From: Cydia pomonella
Taxonomy: Eukaryota; Arthropoda; Insecta; Lepidoptera; Tortricidae
Direction of reading: 5' to 3'
DNA: 64,000 nucleotides
Assembly: GCF_033807575.1 (NCBI RefSeq)
Contig: NC_084728.1
Location: forward strand, 7,391,451-7,455,450
The translations under genes and the position numbers were made by a program. The notes beneath the pieces were generated by a model. The model ran no database searches. It was not told the origin of the DNA and saw nothing but the letters and a program-made list of their open reading frames with translations. Position 1 is the stretch's first letter. Each line of letters starts with the position of its first letter. Shown here in pieces: positions 10,471 through 22,463 of the stretch.

Positions 10471-11639
10471 CTAGACTTTATTGTCTATGGGCTTGGGCAC
10501 CATCTTGGATTTTTTGACGTACGACAGGGAATACCCTTCCTTTCATACAATATATGGCATAGAGTAAGGCGTCTTTTTTTTTTAAAAACATAACTTTACA
10601 AGAATCAGCGACATCTTGTATCCGATAGTATAAGTAATGCGCTATGAATAATGCGGCGGCGAGTAGTGAAACTATACCTGACAATGTCAATCAATTAAAA
10701 AGTGACCACACAGTTGATGGTCGATAAAGGCGATTATTAATTGAATTTTAACGACAATAAAGCACTATTGACATGCGATCTTTTTGTTGAACCCACACCT
10801 ACACGTCGAATAATGCTCGCTCCACATATTCTCCTAGAAACGCTCAAAATTGTAAAAAAAATTGATGCAATTTACTCCGCACCCAGTCTCAAGTTGCTTC
10901 TAAACCACGTTAACGAACCAAGTTGTAACCTAACACATCTGTAAATATAAGGCATATGATTTAGAGATAAAGTCCGTTTTTTTTAAATTACGAGATGGTT
11001 CATGAATAACCTTTATTACTATAAAAATAATACTACATTTGTCAAAAAAAAATTCTGTATTGCGCTATTACATAATGCATAAAATTGATATAAAGATAGG
11101 TACCATAGTAGCTCGCTCACTTGGTCTATCAACAACTATTTTAATGCTCTTTGTACTCGTATACGCGACCCCATTGTATGTACAGTCGCCATCAGATATA
11201 TCGGAACGCATGTATGATATCTCAAATTATTAAGATAAGACCTACTGTCCTGTCTATATTACTTACCAAGACCTAAGTACCTATTATTTATATGTACCTA
11301 CACAAAGAGAATTCCTATGTTAAAAGGAGATTAAATACATATTTTGTTATTCAACTACAAATAAAATAAAATTTATCTTTTTCAGTTAACACATTTTTTT
11401 ACCGATTTCTTTAATAAAATAAAACATTAAAGTATTATGTGACTATATTTCATTGTCTTCGGTGTAGATTATTTACTGATGTTCCAATTTCCTGTATCAG
11501 TTTGGTACCAGGAAATATAAAAACTACACCTCTTCAAAAACTTTGCTGGTAGTTCGACATCTGTAAGTTTAAATATAAAACATGATAAAAACACTTAAGT
11601 CAAAAACGTATACATAAAATATTTGCCCTATATTCTGGT
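10471..11639. other. No supported gene
   Basis: A minus-strand 70-codon ORF (10690-10478) opens with a hydrophobic stretch (GIVSLLAAALFIAHYLYY) but has no other support. AT-rich otherwise. Confidence 0.4.
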
Positions 11640-11790
11640 CGCTCGGTAGGGTGCCCAGAAGGCTGGGTGCATTTCCGCGCTGGTTAACAATGCTGATCCT
11701 CTGGTCACCAGAAGCCTATATAAGGCGCTCTCATAGAGCCACGCTAGTGCCCTAGAGTTTCAAATTCAACCCCAAGTGCCACAAATATGT
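11640..11790 (-). pseudogene. Decayed LINE C-terminal remnant
   Basis: Minus strand shows FETLG, stops, then ISIVNQRGNAPSLLGTLP; diverged relative of 6062-6268. Confidence 0.5.
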
Positions 11791-12251
11791 AGTTAAGGGT
11801 TTAAATTCTGGATCAAGAACATGGAATACTATTCGCTAGTAAGGCCATAGGTATTAGAAAAAAATAATAGTAGGAGACGGCCGTGGTCATGGTAGGTGGT
11901 ACAGGTGGGCCAGGCAAGCTCTGAAATTATGCACCTATTTTACTATAACTTTGTTCACCTGTGTATATTTACTGTTTCCATGATAATCATTTTTAATATG
12001 TAGCCCGTGTAATCGGGCTGTATAATTGGTCTCATATTTTTTAACACAAAATCATAATTTTAATTCAATAATTAATGGTGTTTTACATATTAATCATTAA
12101 TGTTTAATGTACCTAATTTGCAAAATTTTCTTGCATATAATGATATTGTTTACTTCAATTGACGTGTTTATTATTTTCGTTACTATGTCAACGTTAATAC
12201 TTAAAAAATTATAACGTGAAGGTTGAGTCCGCAGTACAGTTACAGTTTACG
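11791..12251. other. No recognisable feature
   Basis: AT-rich; nothing supported. Confidence 0.45.
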
Positions 12252-13512
12252 TACATAGTGGCATTAGCACAGTCGGATTAGGACCAAACTCGAAATGTCT
12301 GAACAGTCATGAAATTTGGTATGTATATACGCCCCTTAAAGACCCCTTTTTCATGCCCACACCATTTGACATTTGGGGACTTCGAGGAACCGCAGCCATC
12401 TTGGAAAATGTGGACCATCCAGGAGAATTTCGCGTTTTACTCTAAATCTACGTTCTTTATTCAATAATCGTGTAAGGCAACATTCAAGCTTATAAAATTC
12501 TACATAAAATAGTTTTAGACATCTTTGCGAAAAAAAATGATCTTGCTGTAAAAAATACTTGCTAAACCCAGATTTAGCCCTTATACCCTTTCATGGGATA
12601 TTCTCTTAATAGGAAACTTGGAACAATAAAAATTCCACTTTTAACTATACATTTGTACATAATCTACCCCAATATCAATATTTTACTTGACTGCAACTTA
12701 ACCAGAAAGTAGGGTTATGGGTATAAGTACTGAGGATTCAGGACACCCTGTACCTTAGGATACTGGACGGATTTTTTAAATGACGTATTATTTAGCCCTA
12801 AACTTTTTTCTTCCGTTAATTTTAGTAACTTTGTATTGCATAGCACTTGTATACTAACTGTGGATCTACTGATGTCTGTTTTACTGTACTCCGCTCAATA
12901 GTTTAGGCGCTAGAAGAAAAAATATGATTTAATATTCGGAGTCCTCTCAAGGCGGCTGTATTGATTTTTCTTTAATAGAACAAGTAAAAGTAGGTTGTGA
13001 ATGGCAAGAGAAATCTAACGATACGTCATTTAAAAAAATCCGTCCAGTATCCTAATACCTAGCTACTGGGTGCACTGAATCATCAGTACGTACACCCATA
13101 ACCCTTCTTTCTGGTATAGTCACAGTAGAGTAAAATGTTAATATTGGGGTAGACCACGTACAAATGTATAGTTTAAAATAGAATTCATATTCCTCCGAGT
13201 TTCCTTTTAAGAGAATGTCCCCTGGAAGTGTATAAGCGTTAAACTTAGATTCAGCAAGTATTCTCTATACCTAACAAGATGTATTGTTCTGCAAAGATAT
13301 CGAGGACTTTTTTGTGTAGAATTTAATAAGTTTTAATGTTGACTGTTGTGTTGATGGTACACATTTTCCAAGTTGGCTCGGATTCCTCGAGATCCCCAAA
13401 TGTTAAATGGTTTGGGCATGAAAAAGGGGCCTTTAATTTATATACATAATAAATTTCATGACTGTTACAGAGATTTCGAGGTTGGTCCTAATCCGATTAT
13501 GCTACATAGTGC
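12252..13512. mobile_element. Foldback-type element, about 1.26 kb
   Basis: Arms of about 500-550 bp pair across a centre of about 200 bp. Matching points: 'gtcggattaggaccaaactc' (12273) with the complement at 13476-13496; 'ggatactggacggatttttt' (12759) with 'aaaaaaatccgtccagtatcc' (13033). Arms diverge by an estimated 15-25 percent, so the insertion is old. No transposase ORF. Confidence 0.72.
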
Positions 13513-13802
13513 GTCCGCAGCAAATTCGGTTCTCCATACAAATGTAGTTACGCTCTCATTTTAAAATGACTTGCTAGATTGCTCTGAAACTTTGTACTTA
13601 CAATATGATATGGTATGTCTATGCCTATAATTAATTTAAAACATAAATGTGAAATGAGAGCCAGTTAAGTTCAATATTAAGAATATGAGTCGTTGTTGAT
13701 TCGCCGACAACGGAATTGAGATCTATATGGGTCCAATGTTCTGTGCTGTGTAGAAAATCCTGAAATTATAAAGGATTTGTCTTGGCTAGTTTTTACGTAT
13801 AG

Positions 13803-14288
13803 GCTACGTATCACCGAAACGTCACAAACACCACGAAGGTTCGGCTTGTACGGGCCCTCGTTTTTCCTATATTCTTACACGCTGCGGAGACCTGGACTAT
13901 CCGAAAGACAGAGGAAAAGACGATAGACGCCCTAGAAATATGGTGCTGGAGGAAAATGCTGGGGATATCCTGGACCGAGTTTTGGACTAATGTCTCCATC
14001 CTTAAAGAACTCCGTATCAAGCAGCGCCTTTCGACTCTCGTAAAGACCCGCATACTCAGTTTTTTCGGTCACGTCTCGAGGAGGAACAACGACTCCATAG
14101 AGCGTCTAGTGGTGCAGGGTAGAGCAAACGGAAAAAGACCGCGCAAAAGGCCACCTATGCGATGGACTGACCAAATCAAATCTGCCATGAAGGGTCCCCT
14201 GAACGCATTTGCCAGAATGGCCCCCAACCGCGAAAAATGGCGAGAAATCGTACGGCAAGCAACATCTGCGCCTGATATCAGCAGTTGA
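13803..14288 (+). pseudogene. LINE endonuclease-reverse transcriptase, 3' end only
   Basis: An open frame of about 161 codons with no start of its own (a TAG at 13800 precedes it). It reads TKVRLVRALVFPIFLHAAET, KKTIDALEIWCWRKMLGISW-like, RIKQRLSTLVKTRILSFFGH, and then a basic tail with RKRPPMRWTDQIK, ending in TGA. This is the C-terminal part of a reverse transcriptase of the type common in arthropod LINEs. The catalytic RT domain and endonuclease are absent, so it is a 5'-truncated, dead copy. A short 3' UTR ends in AAG repeats near 14335. Confidence 0.82.
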
Positions 14289-14339
14289 CCACGACGCTCT
14301 GCAAAGAGTACAACGACAAAGAAGAAGAAGACGTATCAT

Positions 14340-16423
14340 ATTTGTCTAAAATTTGGTTTGTTGGTACACACACAAGGGATAGTCTCTAGCTAGGTACGGG
14401 GTGCCACACTCGTCAGCGCGACGGCGATATTTTTTACCTTTTACCTAAAAATCTCAAATTTGTGTACGGGCTCAGCTCCTGTTTCGTCTTAAGCCTGAAT
14501 TTAACAGATTCTGACTCACAGGGGGCTTTGAGCATGCTGTTGCGTTCGTTTTCAAATTTTGAAAAAAAGAACTAGCCTAACAACACAATAAATGCTTGTT
14601 TTTCCGCATTCTTCACTATATCTCCCTGTCTCACTACTATCTGACCTTCTAACCCAGAGGGGAAAATATACCTTATTGGGGCTACTCCATCTTCCTCATG
14701 ATAATTATATATTTTACTTTACTGTAAAGCAATCGGTACATGTTACAAGATGCACATTGTTAAGAGCCGGGGTTAGAACCCACGACCATTGGTTTTAAAA
14801 TGAAGCTTTGTATATAATTTGTATTTTTATAATAAATCTGTTTTCTTGTTGACATTTTGTGGTATTGTATTGCTTTATGTTAATTGTCAAGATAGTTCTT
14901 TCATCCTGGACAATTGTCACATGCGTCACATGTACGTTTTATGATAGATCTACATCGACGCAACTGCATGTCATTGTCAAAGAGCATATAATCACTACGT
15001 TTTAAGAGACGGGACTTCCATACTAGCGAGTGGAATCAGTTTGTTTCGCAAATCATTACCAAAATGTACGACAAAGAACCGTCAAAGAACCATAGTACCA
15101 ACATAAGCGATTTAAATAGTGTAGTACGCTACACGCTTTCGATTCTTATCGATATCGATAAAATGGGGAGGGTTGAAACATAGGCTCCTGTCTACAAATT
15201 TTGTACTCGAAATCAGGTTAGCATCGAGTCCACATTTAAGTTGTATGTTATATAGTGGATAGTTCTTAATTGGACTACTATCTGGTCGGGCTTAATGTGG
15301 ACCCGAATTATTTTAATACAGTTTTTAAGTCGTGTTTTTTTATTTTATTAAATGCTTGATTTTCATAATTATGTGCACATACATGTTTGAATAAATGTAA
15401 CTTTTCTATGGGAAAATGTATCAGGTCTTCGTTCCCAACAAATTTGGCCCACTGCATGCATCTGAAAACATACAGCCTTGGAAAAACATGACTTTATCTA
15501 CAGTATCGATTTTTGCACTAAATAATAAAGAAATTACACGAAATACCCGAACAAAACATTGAAGCCTTCAAAACAAACAAAGCAATTAGGCTGACAGTAG
15601 ACTTGATGTAAACTTGACAGAATAAATAGCACTGACGTTTTCTTTTTCTTCGTTGGCAATGATTTGCGAAACAAATTCCATACAAAACATTTTTCTTCCT
15701 AGTTGCGTCAGCCTGATCGGAATTTGGCAGCTAACTCCATCTTGCGTCCAGTAGAAGAATCAAAATCGTACAGGTAAAACTACTCTCTGCCTTAGGATCC
15801 CCTTTTAAATGTCATAAATCCAAACATGGCAGCCATACCCATCGACAAAAAAGTCTACCGTTGATCTAATTTCATTTGACATTTAACTAATACGTATTCG
15901 ACACGCTTATATTTGACAACTAGAATCCTGACTAGAGCTGGGACTGCGTACCAAAAGTACGTCTCTGTTACTCGTACCAAAAGTACGTCTAAAATACCAG
16001 TTTTACGAGTATGACCCCCAATAGGCAGTTTACGTATTTGCCGTGCTTAGGCGTCTTACAAATAAGGATTATTTATACAAATATCGACTTATTATTTCGG
16101 TAAGGGTCGGAAATATGGTGACGTTTTGAGTGAAGGCTATGAATCTATTGTCATATTTTTGTTATAAATTATTACATTATTTTTAGATACAACAGACACC
16201 CAGACGACCATCTGTTAACAAAATTTTATTTTACCTAAAGTAACGGTAAGAATGGAGGTACGAGGTGATAAAAGTTTCATATTTGTTTTATTTCAGAAAT
16301 CAAAGTCCGTACTTTTAAATACTCGACAAGCTAAAAGTAGTCTATTACAAATAACCTGTTCCAAAAACTATTCCGGTACAACGCCCCGCCTCTAGTGTGG
16401 ATATTGTTCACTGACAGGTGGTG
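14340..16423. other. No supported gene
   Basis: About 2 kb. Features seen: 'gagcatataatcactacgtt' (14983), the reverse complement of 24605-24624, and a local repeat 'ccaaaagtacgtct' (15951 and 15977). No coding signal. Confidence 0.4.
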
Positions 16424-16514
16424 ATAATAGCAATTCGACAAGTCACAATATTTCTCACATCAAATGGAAATCAACACGAAACGTCACTTTTAGCATGTCG
16501 AATAAGGGCCCAGG
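16424..16514. mobile_element. MITE end fragment
   Basis: 'agcatgtcgaataagggccc' is the opposite-strand form of the 10184 terminus. Confidence 0.45.
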
Positions 16515-16846
16515 CCGGAATCGAACCGCAGTTTTCAGCTTACAGGGCCTACTAGTATTTTTTTAGTATTTAAGGTCCTAACAATTTAGCCACCAATATT
16601 TTTACAGCTGATAGCTGTACTCGACTTCTGGAGCATATTTAAGTATGAAACATTATATGTTTTATGATGATGTTGTCTCAACGACTATTATTCCCTTCGA
16701 GCATCACCGGGAAGGGAGACGGCATTCATACTATTTCCCCTCTGCCGAAGCATAGGTACAACTGTACCTATGGCGGTGCATGTTGTGCCTCGTCCGTACA
16801 CAAAAAGAGATCGAGGTGTGCAAGATTTGTCTTTGACGTGTGTCAT

Positions 16847-16898
16847 TTTCTATGTATTTGTGTCGTCAATACAGATTGACGACACAAATACATAGAAA
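16847..16898. repeat. Perfect 24-bp stem hairpin
   Basis: Left arm 'tttctatgtatttgtgtcgt' plus 'caat', loop 'acag', right arm an exact complement. Confidence 0.85.
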
Positions 16899-17333
16899 TA
16901 CAGTCTAATATAAACTTAAAATAAGATATACAGTCTTAAATAATGCATCTTCATTTCATTCTAATAAGTGTAAAAAACCTAGAAAAATTATATACATAGA
17001 TTTATATAAAAAGAGTAAGTATTTACCTAGATTTTAAATTTCAATACTTTTTTGTAAAATGTATGCAAGAAATAAAAGCCTTTTTTATTTATTTTGTTAC
17101 AATTAAACATTAGAAACTTAAATACAGTATCCGCTTATAATGACATCCAAGGGAAGTGACAAATACGTTATAATAAGCATATATAATATAAAGCACAGTT
17201 GTACAGCTTCTTGTTTCTGTTAAGTTTTCCAATTTAATCTTACACGTGAGAGATGAATTTTATTAAATTTGTGACAATTATCAACTTGTCACTGAGAATC
17301 AAAACTAAAATAACTTACAAGCCACGAATGCAC

Positions 17334-17500
17334 CAAACGACCTCACAGGGAAAGACGTAGTGACGGCCACGAAAACGTCCTTGCAGGGAAAGACGTGGTG
17401 ACGGCCACGAAAACGTCCTCGCAGGGAAAGACGTGGTGACACTGGTGACGACCACGAAAACGTCCTCGCAGGGAAAGACGTGGGGACGGCCACGAAAACC
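17334..17500. repeat. 38-bp minisatellite, four units
   Basis: 'cagggaaagacg' recurs at 17346, 17384, 17422 and 17469 with 'ggccacgaaaacgtcct'. Periods are 38, 38 and 47; the last unit gap carries a 9-bp duplication of 'tggtgacac'. The period is not a multiple of three, so the ORF across it is not taken as coding. Confidence 0.85.
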
Positions 17501-18129
17501 AGCGAATGTGTTAGTAGAACCGGTCAGGATTTTACGAAAATAGGATTTATTAGGTGCCTGCCTAAATCTAAAATTAAAAAAATATAATTAAATCGTTTAT
17601 TTCAGACATAAAAGTCTACCGGGTTTATCATAATTATTACTAAGTATACTTAAAGTTAGTGTTAATATTATTAAAACTAAATAATACAATAAAACTAAAA
17701 AAGAAAAATAAACTAACAGCCTATGACCTGAAACATAAGGAACTGGCGCATGCAGACAAAGCCAGCGTCTTATTAGGGGGCTGTCCCACGTGTCTGAGAC
17801 AACGCTTAAGATTCTATTGGGGCTGCCCCGTATCCTGCTCAAATGCTGCAAATTGCACGGAAGACCAGCGTCGAGATCCTTAGGTGGTATCTTGACATTA
17901 AGCTGAGTGGAGACCTTTTCAGTGACGCTTAATAATAAATTGGTTCTGTCGTCTTATGTATTATCTAAACTTAAGCATTTTGTGAATAAATTTCTTCTAT
18001 TATATTCTATTTTAATAAATGATAATATAGTTATAATAATTAATACAGTTATATTAAATATATTAAAACAAGCCACTCGGTATTTTAAAGTCCAAGATTG
18101 CTCGACATGTTCTCTCCATAATGAGTAGC

Positions 18130-18395
18130 TTAAACGGAAGCACGCGTTAGCAGACCGAAGCAGGCAACCGTTGAATCTCTGTTTTGAATCGCACTGCTAA
18201 ACTGTGGAATGAACTGTCGCCTGCGGTATTTCCGGACCGATACGACCTTTAAACCTTCAAGAAAAGAGCGTACTCCCATCTTAAAGGCCGGCAACGCACT
18301 TACAACCCCTCTGGTGTTGCAGGTGTCCATGGGCGGCGGTAATCGCTTACCATCAGGTGATCCGTCTGCTCGTTTACCTCCTCTACCATAAAAAA
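18130..18395 (+). mobile_element. LINE 3' end, 5'-truncated
   Basis: Fragments of a LINE ORF end are readable (VFPDRYDL, KRAYSHLKGRQRT, GVAGVHGRR, in different frames) then 'ttaccatcaggtgatccgtc' and a short poly(A). Same general 3' end as the 'ggcccgcctgatgg' fragments but a different subfamily. Confidence 0.7.
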
Positions 18396-18547
18396 AAGGA
18401 CAATCCAGACGCCAACAATTTTTTGCCAATCTGATAAAATTGTCTGATCAAATCAGACCGTGCAAAGTTTAAAGCTCTCAAATATCACCACAAATCTAAA
18501 CTTGGTGATTAAATTGATCGATTTGATCATCTCGTCTAGCCTTTAAG

Positions 18548-18690
18548 GGCTCCTCTATACGATGGCTCTGCGTAGGCCAGTCTAAGGGACGTAGCTATGC
18601 GGTGGAATGAGATAGCAATATCACTTACTCCCTCTAACGCATAATGCGTCCCTTGGACTGGCCTGCGCTGGGCCATCGTGTAGAGGAGCC
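18548..18690. mobile_element. Palindromic MITE, 'ggctcctctacacgatgg' family
   Basis: 'ggctcctctatacgatggct' faces 'gggccatcgtgtagaggagcc'; second copy at 46455-46598. Confidence 0.75.
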
Positions 18691-20500
18691 ATAATATATT
18701 TAATAATATTGTTTTGGTTAATATACTGAAAAATATTGCAAGAAAAACTTGTTTTAAAATACACGTACAAACACAATGTCGTGTATGGAGCCAACAAGGG
18801 AAAGTATCAACACACTGTGCTTCCTGCGCACTATATTATATATTTTTGAGAATAACTAACATTCTTACTCAACTTCGGCGAACAGAGAAATGCGTGGAGT
18901 AGCCATTGGTATTAAATTCATAATCCCTTATTCTTAATCTATTCTATTATTCTTATTAATTGTATCGTTTCACAGTGTATTAGTTTTATATGTAATATTG
19001 TGTAAATATTAAACAAATGAAATTAAAAGAAATAAACTTTTCAAGTCTCAATTATTTATGTTTTATCCCTATCTTACAAATACATAAGACAACATGAAAG
19101 ATAAAGACAAACGATTAATGGCTAATTGCTAATTAAACTTTTTTGCGTACGCGGAAGACGCCATCCAGTAGGTCACGAATGCAGGCGATGCCAATGTGTT
19201 ATACCATGCGTTTTTTGCATACAAATCTAGATTCTACAGTAAAAAATTTAAAATCGCAGCACAGGACGTCGCTCCAACAAACAGCATATATTACACGTCC
19301 ACAGTGCCTTAGTGTCTCACTGTAATACTGTGTAATCTGTTTGAATAAAAAATAAAAATAATTTATACAATAATCATAATACAAATAAAGTTAATACAAC
19401 AGCCATAACAGTTTCTAATTATGGATAATACGATGTTTTGCTCTGAAAGAACATGCACTAACCATATTTAACAAGGCAACTACAAATAAAACGAAGATAA
19501 GTAATGAAATTAATTTTAAAATTAATGAACGAATTAGTGAATTACCACATTCAAGAAGAAGAAACGTTTCAGAAAGATTTATAATTTTAGCAGTTATTTC
19601 TCAGTGTCTAGTTGTTTATTTATTTAATCAACGTGTGGAAGACCGCCTGTAAGTCAAGATCGTCTAATTGTTTTTCGGTTTTAACTCTTGCGCCTGTACT
19701 GTAAAGGCTTGCAACCTTTACAGCCTCTTGGTCGGTGACTGGCAACAATTAAGTACCTACATATCCGAGGGCCTGCCGCAAAAACCGAAATCCGGGGATT
19801 TTTCTCTTTTACTCCAATGAAGGCGTAATTAGAATGACACAGAAAAATGCCCGCAATTTGCGAACTTCGATTTTCGCGGTTATACTGAATTTAGAATCAG
19901 ATCTCGCTGTCAGATGGAACGGCTAGGCCGGCATTCTCGAAGAAGCAGCCATTAACTTTTTGAACGCTTTATGTCATACACACAACTAAAATTCCAAGCT
20001 CCCGGGCGCAAGAAAGATAATATAAACCTTACTTGAAAGTGTAACGGTTACTTTGACAGCGTCCGCCATAACAACTATAGTTGTCCTTGGCGGTGTGGGC
20101 ATGACTAGTAGCGACGTTTAAATAACAATATTTTTTTTATAACAATAATTCCACTTGTTTAAAGAAGCATTTGATTTATTAAAACTTTTTCGTCACAATA
20201 TAAAAAGCGACTCCACTCCTTTTTAATCCAGAAAAATATGCATCCGCCGACTTGGAGCGCCTAGGGCTGTACCAATTAGCGGCGTCCGGTGCGCGCGGCA
20301 TTGTCGCCAACCCTAGCGATGTTGAACTTCACTAAATATCGTTATAGTTATCCTAAGTTGATTTGGCATTTTTAAATTTAAACTTTGCTTTCTAAGTTCA
20401 AAATTTATTCATTTGAAACAAGAAAAAAAGGTACATTTATTAACGTCCAATATAAATACTTAAAATTATATAAAAACAAATTGACGCTATGAAGGTCAAG
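18691..20500. other. No supported gene
   Basis: About 1.8 kb with no coding, RNA or named repeat signal. A GC-richer patch (20225-20330) is unremarkable. Confidence 0.4.
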
Positions 20501-21202
20501 CTGTGGCTAGCAATGCGCCGAAGAAAATTGACAATAATTCCCAAATTCCCATGAAATGTTCTCGGTATTTTTTTTCTACCTTCCTACAGTAAGTTTCAAT
20601 TTCTATTACACTTGAAACAGACGCCAATTATTGATGTAAATGTTAAATGAAACGATCATCAAACGCTAAGAATATTGAGTAATTAATCCCTATTCTGAAC
20701 GGGAACTTTCTAAGTGGAAACTTGCATGAGAATTTTCTCATGAATAGAAATTTTCTTAAATTTTGAGAATGATCTGCAACTTCTTGTCTGTCTAATTTTA
20801 AAATGTATTTATTTTTATATCAAATACCTTCATAAAGCGGGTATATTATATTACTCACATTTTATTTGTATTGTATCGAATAAAGTAGCCGTAAATATGT
20901 ATTATAATATTATAAATAAATATTAAGTAAGTACGTATGGCAAGTGGGTGTATTCGTTTAGACATAGTTAACAATGTGCTAAAGAATATTTTCAATAATT
21001 GCAAACTTCCCATAAAAATCCTCGCTAATTTTATACATAGCTTGATTTTAAATAATTAAATGTTTAGCGTAATAAACTTCATGCTTCTTATGCCTTATAG
21101 TAACATCATAAAAAAATATCTTTATTCTCCCTAAGGAATAAAATTGATATAAATTATAACTTCCGAAAACCTGCGTGAATATGAAAATCATTATTTTAGA
21201 GT
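20501..21202. repeat. Gene 3 downstream flank, homologous to gene 2 flank
   Basis: 'catgaaatgttctcggta', 'gggaactttctaagtggaaa' and 'gtgaatatgaaaatcatt' align in the same order with 30190-30440, so the duplicated block extends past the genes. Confidence 0.6.
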
Positions 21203-21550
21203 TAAGGATGACTCACGCTACACAGGGCCAGGGCCGAGCCGGAGCTTCTGGCGCTTCGCTTTCTATTAAAAGCATTACGTCACACCGGAGCTCTGGAGTG
21301 GTCCGGTGCGGGCTCGGATCGGAGGCTAGCCGGTCATGCTATGAGCAAAACTCGGACTTCCCGGAGCCTCCGGACTACCCGGTGACTCAATTCTTCTCTT
21401 CGGGTGATATTCAACTGGTCCAAGATCTTTGTCTAATGTGCATTGCGTCTCACTCTCTCATTAAGCAAAATGTGAGACGCAAATACTCATTGGACCAAGA
21501 AATTGGAAAGATGAAAAACCAGAATACCACCCTTCGCAATATGCATTACT
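21203..21550. mobile_element. Insertion in the gene 3 flank, MITE-like
   Basis: Gene 2's flank is continuous ('ctagagttacctacggcggt', 30459); here about 345 bp intervenes after 'ttagagtta'. It opens 'aggatgactcacgctacaca' and contains an inverted repeat (21418-21506, 'ggtccaagat' / 'tcattggacc' with 'gcgtctcac' arms). A 128-codon ORF spans it but starts outside the insert. Confidence 0.55.
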
Positions 21551-21768
21551 TACGGCGATGATTATATTTTGGAATATACTGTTACAAAAGCATATAGGTT
21601 TACTCAATAATGTATTAATCCTGATTTTAATATTTGTAATGACACTTGACTTGATTTGACATCATTCCGGATTTTGTTTGCAATTTTAATATTTGGGAGG
21701 CAATCCAGTACATTCTAAACCTGTGGCGCAAAGATGCCAATGATGCTTGCTATGGGCAACTTCTTTTT

Positions 21769-22456
21769 AGGGTTCCGTAGTCAACTAGGAACCCTTATAG
21801 TTTCGCCATGTCCGTCTGTCTGTCTGTCTGTCTGTCTGTCCGAGGCTTTGCTCCGTGGTCGTTAGTGCTAGAAAGCTGAAATTTGGCATGGATATATAAA
21901 TTAATAAAGCCGACAAAGTCGTACAATAAAATCCAAAAATTTTTTTTTTTTAGGGTACCTCCCCTACACGTAAAGTGGGGGTGAAATTTTTTTTACGCTT
22001 TAACCCTAGAGTTTGGGGTATCGTTGGAAAGGTCTTTCAAAACTAATAGGGATTTTCAGGAACCATTTTTTGATAAAGTTAATATATTTGGAGATAATCG
22101 CTCCGAAAGAAAAATAAAATGTGTCCCCCCCCCCTCTAACTTTTGAACCATAGGTCCAAAAAATATGAAAAAAATCGTGGAAGTAGAGCTTAAGAAGGAC
22201 ATTAAATGAAAACTATAGCGGACATGATCAGTTTAGCTGTTTTTGAGTTATCGCAAAAAGTTTTCCCTTCATAGTAAAAAGACTTTAATTAGGTACTGAT
22301 TATGCAAATTTGCCTATTTGTTCAACTTGGGTGAAAGGTACCGTTTCATCCCTTGGTTAACAATTTACTATACTTTAAGCTCCAGTTTAGCTTATTGTGA
22401 CGGAAGAGTAACTACGGAACCCTACACTGAGCGTGGCCCGACATGCTATTGGCCGG
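21769..22456 (+). mobile_element. HINE-like element, family A, full length
   Basis: Starts 'agggttccgtagtcaactag', has (GTCT)n, a C-run, then 'ctacggaaccct', a stem-loop and 'ttggccgg'. No target duplication; inserted in the T-tract that encodes the C-terminal lysines in gene 2 (30990-30998). Confidence 0.78.
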
Positions 22457-22463
22457 TTTTTTA

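Noticed and set aside
10478..10690. 70-codon minus-strand ORF with a membrane-like stretch
   Set aside because: Single short frame in repeat-derived sequence, with no homology or splice evidence.
17305..17493. 62-codon ORF across the 38-bp minisatellite
   Set aside because: The repeat period is not a multiple of three and the frame has no support outside it.
18209..18391. 60-codon ORF
   Set aside because: Frame-shifted reading of a LINE 3' end.
21175..21561. 128-codon plus-strand ORF in the gene 3 flank
   Set aside because: It starts in conserved flank and runs across an inserted MITE-like segment absent from the gene 2 flank; no domain or splice support.
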